Positions 49,211 to 56,625 of a stretch of 64,000 bases of DNA are shown here, one piece after another. Every line of letters starts with the position of its first letter. Positions within the stretch are counted from its first letter, which is position 1. This DNA comes from JANXMY01 sp965246745 (lineage in GTDB: Bacteria > Armatimonadota > Armatimonadia > Armatimonadales > Capsulimonadaceae). The position numbers and the translations under genes are program-made. The notes under the pieces were generated by a model that was not told where the DNA came from, made no database searches, and saw only the letters and a list, made by a program, of their open reading frames with translations. The stretch covers positions 186,001 through 250,000 of the forward strand of contig OZ251980.1 in NCBI GenBank assembly GCA_965246745.1. Direction: 5' to 3'.

Positions 49211-50251
49211 ATGAGAGGCACCATTGAAGGGCTGGATTACCGCCAGATCAGTGATTACGTCCTGGTGCGTGTGATCGGGCGCGGCACCCACTACACGCTG
49301 TACCAGGCGATTGACCCGCGACTGGGCCGGATGGTGGTCATCAAAATCCTGCATATCGTTCCCGGCAAGCCCGAGCCGGGGGCCGACCCCGAGCTTGCGT
49401 CCGTGCTGGAAGCCCGACTGGAGCGCGAGGCCCATGCCCTGTCGTCGCTGTCGCATCCCGGCATCCCGGAGATATACCGCACCGGCGAGCAGGACGGGCA
49501 CCCGTTTCTGGTCATGGAATACCTGGTCGGCCATCCGCTGCGGCAGCGCCTCGACTGCGGCCCGCTTTCAATGGCGGAAACGCTCGGCATTTTGACGCAG
49601 GCCGCCGCGGCGGTGGACGCGATTCATGCCGAAGGCATTCTGCATCGGGACATCCGCGCATCGAACTTGATGCTGCTGCATGACGGGCGTGTCAAGCTGG
49701 CGGAGTTCGGCCTGGCGCGGCAGCCGGACGACGCGACGGTGACTTTGATGGGCACGCTGGTCGGCGAGCCGGCCTACCTGGCCCCGGAGCTGCTGCGGGG
49801 CGGGGCGGCGACCCCGCAGTCTGATTTGTGGGCGCTTGGCGTTCTTGTCTACGAAATGCTGGCAGGCCGCCCGCCGTTTGAGGGGGGCAGCTTCCCGCTA
49901 GTCGCGCACCAAGTCATTATGGGCGAGCCGGCCCCCGTGCCGGGCCTGCCTGAGCCGCTTCAATCCGTGCTGGCGCGGGCGCTGGAAAAAGACCCCGCAA
50001 AGCGTTACCCCTCCGCGCGGGAGCTGGCGAAAGCCGTCAAGAAAGCCGCCGGCGGCTATTCGGGCATCGCCCCGGCGGCAGCAGGGTCGTCCGCCCCTCC
50101 GCGCCAATTTGCCACGGCGGCCGCTCGCCCGAAACCGAATTTCCTGCTGACTGCGGCCGTGCTTGTCCTGCTGCTTGCTTCCGCATCGGTCGGGTTTTTC
50201 CTGGCGCGGCTGTCGGTCGCCGCCCCGGTCGCCGCCGCCGCGCCGCGTTAA
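49211..50251 (+). CDS. Hanks-type serine/threonine protein kinase, atypical, membrane-anchored
   Basis: The 346-residue protein has a kinase domain (residues 10-270): Gly loop VIGRGTHYTLYQA, VVIKIL Lys, LEREAHALSSL Glu, HRDIRASNL catalytic loop, KLAEFGLAR, and AYLAPELL. The DFG Asp is replaced by Glu and the usual Lys of HRDxK is Arg, so Mg and ATP handling may be altered or lost. A C-terminal transmembrane helix (FLLTAAVLVLLLASASVGFFL) is followed by only about 15 residues, so there is no extracellular sensor domain. GATAAT (49199-49204) ends 6 nt before the ATG. Confidence 0.85.
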   Translation: MRGTIEGLDYRQISDYVLVRVIGRGTHYTLYQAIDPRLGRMVVIKILHIVPGKPEPGADPELASVLEARLEREAHALSSLSHPGIPEIYRTGEQDGHPFLVMEYLVGHPLRQRLDCGPLSMAETLGILTQAAAAVDAIHAEGILHRDIRASNLMLLHDGRVKLAEFGLARQPDDATVTLMGTLVGEPAYLAPELLRGGAATPQSDLWALGVLVYEMLAGRPPFEGGSFPLVAHQVIMGEPAPVPGLPEPLQSVLARALEKDPAKRYPSARELAKAVKKAAGGYSGIAPAAAGSSAPPRQFATAAARPKPNFLLTAAVLVLLLASASVGFFLARLSVAAPVAAAAPR

Positions 50252-50706
50252 TCTTTCCCGTGCCGAGCGCTCCGGGGCGCAGGCGGCCAGATGTCCGCTG
50301 CGTCTGCCGCCGGGGAAAGCGTCTCCTCCGCCGCCAGGCGGGCCGCCCGCCGGTTCCAGGCGAGATGGAACGGCAGGCAGAACCCGAAAAACAAGGGCGG
50401 CAGGAAAAGCGCCAGCCCAATCAGCAGCCCTCGCGCGTTCGGGTCCGCCCCCATCGCCGCCACGGTCCCCAGTGTTTCAGTCACAGCCGGCGGCAGGCTC
50501 CAATGCGCCCGCGCCGCGAGCCGAGGCCCCCGAACGCAAATCACCGCCGCCAAAATCAGCAGCAGCGCCCCCGCCCCGGACAGGGCCGCAAACAGCCGCG
50601 CCCAGACCCAGGGCTGCATCGGCTCCGTCCGGCGAGGCCGCAGCGCCAGAAACGGCCCCCACGTCCAGTCCATGTCGCTCTGCCAGTTGAAAAACCGCTC
50701 CCACAT
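50248..50706 (-). CDS. Two-helix membrane protein, paralogue A
   Basis: The 152-residue protein starts MWERFFNWQSDMDWTWGPFL and has two hydrophobic hairpin-forming segments (about 43-66 and 90-115), then a polar tail ending with WPPAP near the C-terminus. It is collinear and equal in length with the next gene, sharing SDMDWTWGP, LRP, TEPM/TERM and WNRRA(A/D)RL. The family is unknown to me. Its last 4 bases overlap the kinase gene's end on the other strand. Confidence 0.6.
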   Translation of the reverse strand: MWERFFNWQSDMDWTWGPFLALRPRRTEPMQPWVWARLFAALSGAGALLLILAAVICVRGPRLAARAHWSLPPAVTETLGTVAAMGADPNARGLLIGLALFLPPLFFGFCLPFHLAWNRRAARLAAEETLSPAADAADIWPPAPRSARHGKD

Positions 50707-50784
50707 AGCATTTATTTTACCGGAACGCAATCGTGTCGTAAAAAAACCATGTCGTGAACGGCACGGTTTCTTACACATGGTTTC

Positions 50785-51243
50785 TTACAGTCGCCGCACC
50801 GTCGGCGCAGGCGGCCAGACACCGGGCACATCAGCAGGCACCGGCGGCGGCGGCACAAACTCGCGACTCAAGCGGTCGGCCCGGCGGTTCCAGCCCCAAT
50901 GCTGCGCGACGCAGCCGGCAATGCCGATTCCAAAGAACCAGCCGCAGACGGAAAAGAAAATCCCCGGCGCAGCCGTGTTCATCCACTGCTCGGTCACTGC
51001 CACCGGCGCGATTTTTGCTTCGTGATGCTTCGCCGCCATGTAATCGTAGCAAGCAAGCATGCCGCCGAGGATGCCGCCGAGCGGGGCGGCCAGCAAGACG
51101 GCGAACCCAAACACTTTCAGCATTTTCAGCCAAAAGCGCCACGTCATCCGCTCGGTTTGGGCCGGGCGCAAAAAAAGCAGCGGTCCCCAGGTCCAGTCCA
51201 TGTCGCTGAGGCGGTTGATGAAACGCTCCAAAGTGTCAATCAT
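50785..51243 (-). CDS. Two-helix membrane protein, paralogue B
   Basis: The 152-residue protein starts MIDTLERFINRLSDMDWTWG, with hydrophobic segments at about 45-67 and 92-115 and the closing WPPAPTVRRL. It is a tandem duplicate of the preceding gene (same length, shared SDMDWTWGP and WNRRA.RL). The 78-bp gap contains two copies of GGTTTCTTAC (50766 and 50780 region). Function unknown. Confidence 0.6.
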   Translation of the reverse strand: MIDTLERFINRLSDMDWTWGPLLFLRPAQTERMTWRFWLKMLKVFGFAVLLAAPLGGILGGMLACYDYMAAKHHEAKIAPVAVTEQWMNTAAPGIFFSVCGWFFGIGIAGCVAQHWGWNRRADRLSREFVPPPPVPADVPGVWPPAPTVRRL

Positions 51244-51288
51244 AGCTTTGAAACGGCTGAACGGCGGGGCACGGTTCGGCGAGGCGGG

Positions 51289-52218
51289 TTATTTTTTCGC
51301 ATAGTCCGCCAGCAGGCCGTAGCGGAGGCCGCGTGCGCTGAGAAGAAAGCAGTCGGCGGCGAAAAAGGTCAGCAGGGAGTCTAAAATCAGTGCGCCGGCG
51401 ACGATCACGTCGGCGCGTTTAGGTTCCAAGCCGGGGATTTGGCGGCGCTCGGCGAGGGGCAGCGCGGCGAAGCGGGCCAGCGCGGCGGACACGTCGGCGC
51501 TGGAAACCGCCCGGCCGTGAATGCTGTCGGGGGCGGGCACGACCTGCACGGCGGCGGCGGCGGTGATGGCGGCGAGGTTCAGGGCGGTGCCGCCGATGCC
51601 GGCGACGAGAAGCGGGCCGGACGGGGCGGAAAACAAAGCCAGGGCGTCGCCGGCGCATTGCCGGGCGGCGGACAACTCGGCCGGGGCGGGCGGGTCGGCG
51701 TGCAGAAAGCGCTCGGACAGGCGGACGGCTCCGATGTCGAGGCTTTTGTAGCGCCCCACCCCGCCGGCGTCGCCTAAAATCAGCTCGGTGCTGCCGCCGC
51801 CGATGTCGAACACCAGCAGCGCGGCGTCCGGGGGGATGCCCAAACCTGCGTCGGAGCGGACGGCGGCATACGCGAGATTGGCTTCGCGGTCGCCGGAAAT
51901 GATCTCGACGGCGACGCCTGACTGCGCTTCCATTTCGGCGAGAAACGCCGGACCGTTCGCAGCATCGCGCAGGGCGCTTGTGCCTGCGCCGAGGACGACT
52001 TCCGCGCCGAGCGCCCGCGCGGCGTCGGCGAAGCGGACGGCGGCGGCCAGCGTCCGGGCCATCGGCGCGTCGCCGAGCCGCCGGGACGCATCCACGCCTT
52101 CGCCGAGCCGGGTCACGTCGGAATCTTCGGCGACCACCGACAGCGAGCCGGCCTCGTTTACGTCGGCCACGGTCATTTTGGTAGAGTTCGTGCCGATGTC
52201 AATCGCAGCGAGGCGCAT
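51289..52218 (-). CDS. Ppx/GppA-family exopolyphosphatase or ppGpp phosphohydrolase
   Basis: The 309-residue protein has the ASKHA phosphate-1 motif AAIDIGTNSTKM, VLGAGTSALRDA, EIISGDREANLAY and the glycine-rich FDIGGGSTELIL. This one-domain length fits short exopolyphosphatases lacking the C-terminal HD-like domain. GGAG lies 8 nt before the ATG at 52218. It is the last gene of a run of five on this strand with two CHAD proteins, which favours polyphosphate as substrate. Confidence 0.9.
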   Translation of the reverse strand: MRLAAIDIGTNSTKMTVADVNEAGSLSVVAEDSDVTRLGEGVDASRRLGDAPMARTLAAAVRFADAARALGAEVVLGAGTSALRDAANGPAFLAEMEAQSGVAVEIISGDREANLAYAAVRSDAGLGIPPDAALLVFDIGGGSTELILGDAGGVGRYKSLDIGAVRLSERFLHADPPAPAELSAARQCAGDALALFSAPSGPLLVAGIGGTALNLAAITAAAAVQVVPAPDSIHGRAVSSADVSAALARFAALPLAERRQIPGLEPKRADVIVAGALILDSLLTFFAADCFLLSARGLRYGLLADYAKK

Positions 52219-52265
52219 GGTGAGTCTCCTGAAGCCCCCTGCCCCAATGTTCGGGCAGGAGGACA

Positions 52266-52907
52266 TCACCCGGCAATTTTCAGCTCCGCCGACGGCGCTT
52301 GCCCCGGCGTCACGGTCAGCAGCGCATAGCGGAACTTCCCGGCCATGTCCCGGCCCAGGCTGCCGGGGTTGACCCACAAGATGCCGCCGACAAAGCGAAC
52401 AAACGGCGTGTGCGTGTGGCCGCAGACGACCACTTGGGCCTCGGTGGTTTCGGCGATCTCCGCCAGCCGCGAGTCGGGCGTCCACGCCCCGAGACCTTCT
52501 TTGGAACCGGGCGAATAGTGCGTCACAAGGATTTTTGTCCCGCCCAAAGTCAGGGTCGCTTCGGCGGGCAGGTCCGCCAGCCACTGCCGGGCCTCGTCGG
52601 AAATCGCCGCGCTGCTGTTTTTGAGAGTTTGGAACTTGTCGGGACGCGTCAGGCCCCATTTGCGGCGGTACTCGCCGGCATGCGACGGGAACAGCGCGAC
52701 GTTTTTGTCGTAGTTGCCCCGGACCGAGACGAGGTGCGGGCGCTCGCGCAGAAACCGAACGCAGGCTTCCGGGTCGGGGCCGTAGCCGACGCTGTCCCCG
52801 GCGTTCAGCACAGGCCGGCCCGTCAGCTCGCCGGCTTCGAGCGCGTCCCAAACGGCGTGCAGGGCGGGGAGATGGGCGTGAATATCGCTGAAAACGGCAT
52901 GCTGCAC
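52266..52907 (-). CDS. Calcineurin-like metallophosphoesterase (YfcE/MJ0936-like)
   Basis: The 213-residue enzyme shows the two-metal site residues: FSDIHAH, AGDSVGYGP, VRGNYDK, VTHYSPG and CGHTHTPF with the closing NPGSLG. The family cleaves phosphodiesters or nucleotide phosphates. Only 12 bases separate it from the helix-hairpin-helix gene and 47 from the Ppx/GppA gene, so it is probably in the same operon. Confidence 0.9.
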   Translation of the reverse strand: MQHAVFSDIHAHLPALHAVWDALEAGELTGRPVLNAGDSVGYGPDPEACVRFLRERPHLVSVRGNYDKNVALFPSHAGEYRRKWGLTRPDKFQTLKNSSAAISDEARQWLADLPAEATLTLGGTKILVTHYSPGSKEGLGAWTPDSRLAEIAETTEAQVVVCGHTHTPFVRFVGGILWVNPGSLGRDMAGKFRYALLTVTPGQAPSAELKIAG

Positions 52908-52919
52908 GGCGGCGTTCGT

Positions 52920-53600
52920 TTAGTCCTCCAGCGTCTTTTGGAGCCGCTTGCGCCGCGCCCGCAGTTCTTCAATCAGCGCCGCCTGCTTTTTGGCGGACAG
53001 CTTGCCGGTGTCGTCGGCGGCGCTGCGGAGCAGGGCGGCGATCTTGTCCAAAGTTTTCACGGCGTTCTGCACCTGCTTGGCGGACAGGGTATCGGGGCCT
53101 TCGGCCAGCTCGGAGGCGACTGTATCCAGCTTGTCAAGCTGACGGTCGAGGGCTTTGTCGCGGGATTTGGCCGGGAGATGGTCTTTCAGCCGGGCGGCGG
53201 CGTCGCCGAGCTTTTGGAACACGTCCTGCACATTTTGGTTGGCGGCGGCCAGCGGGGCGTCAATGTCGGCCGGCGCGGCGGCCGGCAGCGGGGCCGAGGG
53301 GGACGCCAGCCATTCTTTGATCTTGGCGGCATTGCCCATGCCGACCCCTTTGACCCCGCCGATCTGCTCGGCGGTCGCTTCCCGGAGGTCGTCCTGCGTG
53401 ACTAATCCGGCGGCGGCCAGGGCCTGCCGGCGGGTCTCGCCGAGGTACGGGACGCCTTCCAGCTCAGACTTGGGCACGTCCGGCAAAGCCGTGGCCGGGG
53501 ACGGCGCGGCATCGTCGGGGTGCGCGGTCTGCACCGCATCTTCCAGCACCGGCTTGTCTGTTGACGGCTCGGCGGGGCCGGCGGTCGTTGGTTTGCTCAT
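52920..53600 (-). CDS. Helix-hairpin-helix protein of the CHAD/Ppx operon
   Basis: The 226-residue protein has an acidic, Pro/Ala-rich N-terminus and then helix-hairpin-helix-like turns (VPYLGETRRQALAAAGL; QIGGVKGVGMGNAAKIKEWL) at about residues 50-98. A helical C-terminal half (AANQNVQDVFQKLGDAA to ELRARRKRLQKTLED) looks like a bundle or coiled coil. Helix-hairpin-helix motifs usually bind DNA; here it may link polyphosphate and nucleoid. Its start overlaps the stop of the preceding CHAD gene. Confidence 0.6.
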   Translation of the reverse strand: MSKPTTAGPAEPSTDKPVLEDAVQTAHPDDAAPSPATALPDVPKSELEGVPYLGETRRQALAAAGLVTQDDLREATAEQIGGVKGVGMGNAAKIKEWLASPSAPLPAAAPADIDAPLAAANQNVQDVFQKLGDAAARLKDHLPAKSRDKALDRQLDKLDTVASELAEGPDTLSAKQVQNAVKTLDKIAALLRSAADDTGKLSAKKQAALIEELRARRKRLQKTLED

Positions 53601-54130
53601 GGGTGGGGTACACTCTCTTCAGTTGTTAATTCTTCCGCGCTCGGGGCGGGTTCGGTCTGAACCAGCATCTGCAAAAACTCGCGCTTGAAGCCCTGCTTTT
53701 GCAGCTTGTTCCAGGAAGCGACAAACTTGCGGTACAGCGCCGCCCGCTCGGAACGCTGGCTTTGGATGAGGCGCTCCAGTCCCGGACGAATTTCCGGGCG
53801 GTCTTTGGCGTGAATTTCAAGAAACGCTTGCAGCAGCGGCCCGCGCACATCGCGGTCGTGGATTTCGCCGATCTGCTCCTGAATAGACTTGACCTGCGAC
53901 GACAGCCGCTCGAATTCTTTGCTGGTGAAGCAGGGCGCGAAGATTTCCAGCGTGTACCGCAGCCGCTTGGCGGCGATCCGCATGTTGTGCAGCTCGTCCA
54001 CCCGGCCGGGGTCGGCAATGTAGGGCGCAAACTGGTACAATTCTTCCAGCCGCGTGTGCAGCATCAAGGGCGCGTTGGAGCGCAGCGACTCCTGCGGGTT
54101 GACGGCGTAGAGGGGAAGCGCTTTAGCCAT
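53597..54130 (-). CDS. CHAD-domain protein, C-terminal-half type
   Basis: The 177-residue protein carries VDELHNMRIAAKRLRYTLEI and IQEQIGEIHDRDVRGPLLQA, the pattern found in the second half of CHAD domains, which bind polyphosphate through basic and His residues. It starts MAKALPLYAV, with its ATG inside the end of the upstream gene (8-base overlap). With that gene it seems to make one complete CHAD domain in two chains. I chose 54130 because the longer frame is only a shadow of the upstream gene. Confidence 0.8.
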   Translation of the reverse strand: MAKALPLYAVNPQESLRSNAPLMLHTRLEELYQFAPYIADPGRVDELHNMRIAAKRLRYTLEIFAPCFTSKEFERLSSQVKSIQEQIGEIHDRDVRGPLLQAFLEIHAKDRPEIRPGLERLIQSQRSERAALYRKFVASWNKLQKQGFKREFLQMLVQTEPAPSAEELTTEESVPHP

Positions 54131-54611
54131 CGGTGTGTGCTCCCAAATCGGTGTCGCCGAGCAGCTTGTGGAAGTCTCGGACAAAGAGGCTTTTTTCGAG
54201 CCGGTTCAGTTCTTTCACCAGCCCGACCCGCTCGCGGTCCCGCTCGGCCTGAAGATGGGCCAGAAACGCCCGCAGGCCGACTTTCTCGCTTTCCGGGGCG
54301 GCGTCCATCGCCGCCTGCATAAACTCGATTTGAACGTCGCTGTCCCGGACCGCCCCGAGCGCATCGGTGGTCTTGGCGACTTCTTTCTCGATAGCCCCAA
54401 ACGGCTTCGCGGGAAACGCGGCGGCGAACACCGACAAGGCGGCCCGCAGGCGGCGCGACGCGACCCGCATGTCGTGGAGGGCTTCAATGTCTTCGCCGAG
54501 GCGAGTGCCTTCGAGATTGTCCATCATCTCCCCGAGCTGCTGCCGCAGAGAGGTGTGCGCCGCTTCGACAAAGGTGGCATCCGGCGCGATGTCATAAGCA
54601 GATTTAGCCAT
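54123..54611 (-). CDS. CHAD-domain protein, N-terminal-half type
   Basis: The 162-residue protein carries DIEALHDMRVASRRLRAALS and TDALGAVRDSDVQIEFM, the pattern of the first half of CHAD domains. Normal CHAD domains contain both halves in about 200-280 residues. It is the first gene of the five-gene polyphosphate-type operon and has its own near-consensus promoter. A very short or absent leader is predicted. Confidence 0.82.
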   Translation of the reverse strand: MAKSAYDIAPDATFVEAAHTSLRQQLGEMMDNLEGTRLGEDIEALHDMRVASRRLRAALSVFAAAFPAKPFGAIEKEVAKTTDALGAVRDSDVQIEFMQAAMDAAPESEKVGLRAFLAHLQAERDRERVGLVKELNRLEKSLFVRDFHKLLGDTDLGAHTDG

Positions 54612-54622
54612 GTGTATCTGTC

Positions 54623-54651
54623 ATTCTAGCGTGTTTCAATGTGTTTGTCAA
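54623..54651 (-). promoter_or_regulatory. Promoter of the CHAD/Ppx operon
   Basis: On the minus strand TTGACA (54651-54646), 17 bp, TAGAAT (54628-54623). The -10 ends 11 nt before the ATG at 54611, leaving at most a few leader bases. Confidence 0.8.
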
Positions 54652-54673
54652 GAGACACACCGGGTATTTTCAT

Positions 54674-55654
54674 ATGTCCCTTCTTTTGTCCGCGCCACAC
54701 CTTGCCTACAGTGAGCGGCCGCTGCGCCGGGAACCCGGCACGGCCGCGCCGAGCAGCGAGATTTATGCCGCGTCGCCCGCCGACAGGGCCGAGGCCGTCA
54801 AAGCCGCCCTGGACTCCGGCCTTACCTATTTCCATGCCGCCTATGAGCGCGAAGCACAGTCTTTAGGACAGTCGCTGAAGACATTGGGAGTGCGAAAGCA
54901 GGTCACGGTCAGCACCACCGACGGCGACGCGCTGGACCGCTGCCCGGACACGGAAAACGGCGCGGCGGCGGCGGTGCGCGGGGCGGTCGCCCGCAAGCGG
55001 GAACTCTTGGGGGTGGACACATTGGATGTATTTCTGCTGTATGATGTCCGGCCTGAGACACACACGCCCCGGCGTCTGGCCGGGGCCAAGATTGCGCTGG
55101 CGGAAGCGCAGGCGGCGGGACACATCACATGTGTCGGGGCGACTTGTTACGCCGCCTATGATTTTCTGGCGGACACTCTGGAAACACACGCGCTGACACT
55201 AGACACTGTTATTGCCCGGTTCAACTATCTGGACCAAAAGGCCGCTGCCAGATTGCTTCCGGTGTGCAGGTCCCACGGCATCGCCACCCAAGCCGCGCAG
55301 ACCTTCGCCTGGACCGGCGGGGTGCCGTTTGTGCGCTTCCCGAACACCTGGCGGTTTCGCAATCTCACCAAGAACTTTTACGGCTTTTCGGCGGCGCAGG
55401 CGCACCTGTACTGGGTGAGTCGTCAGCCGCACATTGACAGTGTGCTGGTGTCCATGCAGACACCTGAGCAGGTTACCGAAAACACGTCGGCGCTCACGCT
55501 CACGAAGACCCCGGACGGCCTTGAAACGCTGTTTGAGTCGTTTGCCGAGGCGATCACCCGCACCAAAGAAGGCTGGCGGGGGCTTTTGACGGACGACGAA
55601 TGGGAATACCGAGCGGCGGCGGAAGCCTATCTGGCAAGGAAGAAAACGACATGA
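54674..55654 (+). CDS. Aldo/keto reductase-like protein with altered active site
   Basis: The 326-residue protein follows the AKR barrel order: LDSGLTYFHAAYEREAQSLG, RKQVTVSTTDGD, LGVDTLDVFLLYDVRPE and GHITCVGATCY. In active AKRs the first segment has catalytic Asp and Tyr, the second Lys and the third His. Here Asp is His, Lys is Thr and His is Tyr; only Tyr remains. It may be catalytically dead or use another chemistry. I chose MSLLLSAPHLAYSER at 54674; an in-frame ATG lies 33 bases upstream. It overlaps the next gene by 4 bases. Confidence 0.8.
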   Translation: MSLLLSAPHLAYSERPLRREPGTAAPSSEIYAASPADRAEAVKAALDSGLTYFHAAYEREAQSLGQSLKTLGVRKQVTVSTTDGDALDRCPDTENGAAAAVRGAVARKRELLGVDTLDVFLLYDVRPETHTPRRLAGAKIALAEAQAAGHITCVGATCYAAYDFLADTLETHALTLDTVIARFNYLDQKAAARLLPVCRSHGIATQAAQTFAWTGGVPFVRFPNTWRFRNLTKNFYGFSAAQAHLYWVSRQPHIDSVLVSMQTPEQVTENTSALTLTKTPDGLETLFESFAEAITRTKEGWRGLLTDDEWEYRAAAEAYLARKKTT

Positions 55655-56586
55655 AGAAGTCGGCCTATTGGATCGCTTTCGTTCTCCTCGCGCCCACTGC
55701 CTTGCTTGCCCTTCTCTTTTTGGGCGGTGGATTTGCTTTCACGCCACTCGGGTCTTTGCTGGGTGATCGCTGGCGTTACAATGGCGGCCGGGGATTAGGC
55801 AGGATTGCTCCTTTGCCAAATCTCACGGCAGTTATTTATTCTTCCTCGCGCGGCGGCGTCAGTCACATTTATTCGGTCCCCTGGAACGGCAGTGTCAGCC
55901 GGCAGTTGACAAACACTTCTGATGACGACAGCGATGCTGCGCTGTCGTCCAGCGGCAAACAAATTGTGTTTGTACGGCAATCCGGCAGCAGCACTCACCT
56001 ATGGGTGATGAACGTAAATGGCACCGGCCAGCATCAAATCACTTTTGGACCGGATAGCCAGACGGAACCCTGCTTTGCTCCGAACGGCAAGCAAATCGCC
56101 TATGTCAACAGCCGGCATTACGGCCTTTGGCGGATTTCGATTATCAATGTTGCCGGCGGGAGCAAACGACAAGTGACCAGCACAAATCAGCAGGACGGAA
56201 CGCCGACGTTTGACCGAACAGGAAAAACGATTTATTATTCGCACTATGTGGATACGATCAGTCGCTTGCAGCTATATTCCGTCAATGCCGCAGGGGGACC
56301 GGCACGTTTGCTCGGCTTCGGCACACAACCAACCGTGCTCCCGAGCAATCGTCAAATCGCGTTTTATGATCAGCCGCAAAATCGCACATTGGCAACGATC
56401 AACACAAACGGCACCGGACGACGCACTATCGGCGTTGACATTGGAGATGGGATGAACCTGGCGTTATGCACCAACGGCACATTGCTGACATACAAGACTT
56501 CGGCTCAAAACGGCAAGTTCGATATTGTGTCCGTCAATCCGGCAACCGCTGCCACGCAGACTGTCGCGACGGTTGACGGCAGTTAA
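55651..56586 (+). CDS. Membrane-anchored TolB-like beta-propeller protein
   Basis: The 311-residue protein has an N-terminal hydrophobic anchor (YWIAFVLLAPTALLALLFL) and then WD40-like PD40 repeats (SDAALSSSGKQIVFVRQSGS, TEPCFAPNGKQIAYVN, GTPTFDRTGKTIYYS), each with the DxxPxFSPDG-type turn. It is probably periplasmic, acting in protein-protein contacts. Base composition is visibly lower in GC than its neighbours, which may mark recent acquisition. It overlaps the AKR-like gene by 4 bases. Confidence 0.8.
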   Translation: MKKSAYWIAFVLLAPTALLALLFLGGGFAFTPLGSLLGDRWRYNGGRGLGRIAPLPNLTAVIYSSSRGGVSHIYSVPWNGSVSRQLTNTSDDDSDAALSSSGKQIVFVRQSGSSTHLWVMNVNGTGQHQITFGPDSQTEPCFAPNGKQIAYVNSRHYGLWRISIINVAGGSKRQVTSTNQQDGTPTFDRTGKTIYYSHYVDTISRLQLYSVNAAGGPARLLGFGTQPTVLPSNRQIAFYDQPQNRTLATINTNGTGRRTIGVDIGDGMNLALCTNGTLLTYKTSAQNGKFDIVSVNPATAATQTVATVDGS

Positions 56587-56625
56587 GGCGCACGACCGAA
56601 CAGATTTAGGAAGAAGAGACATCGT

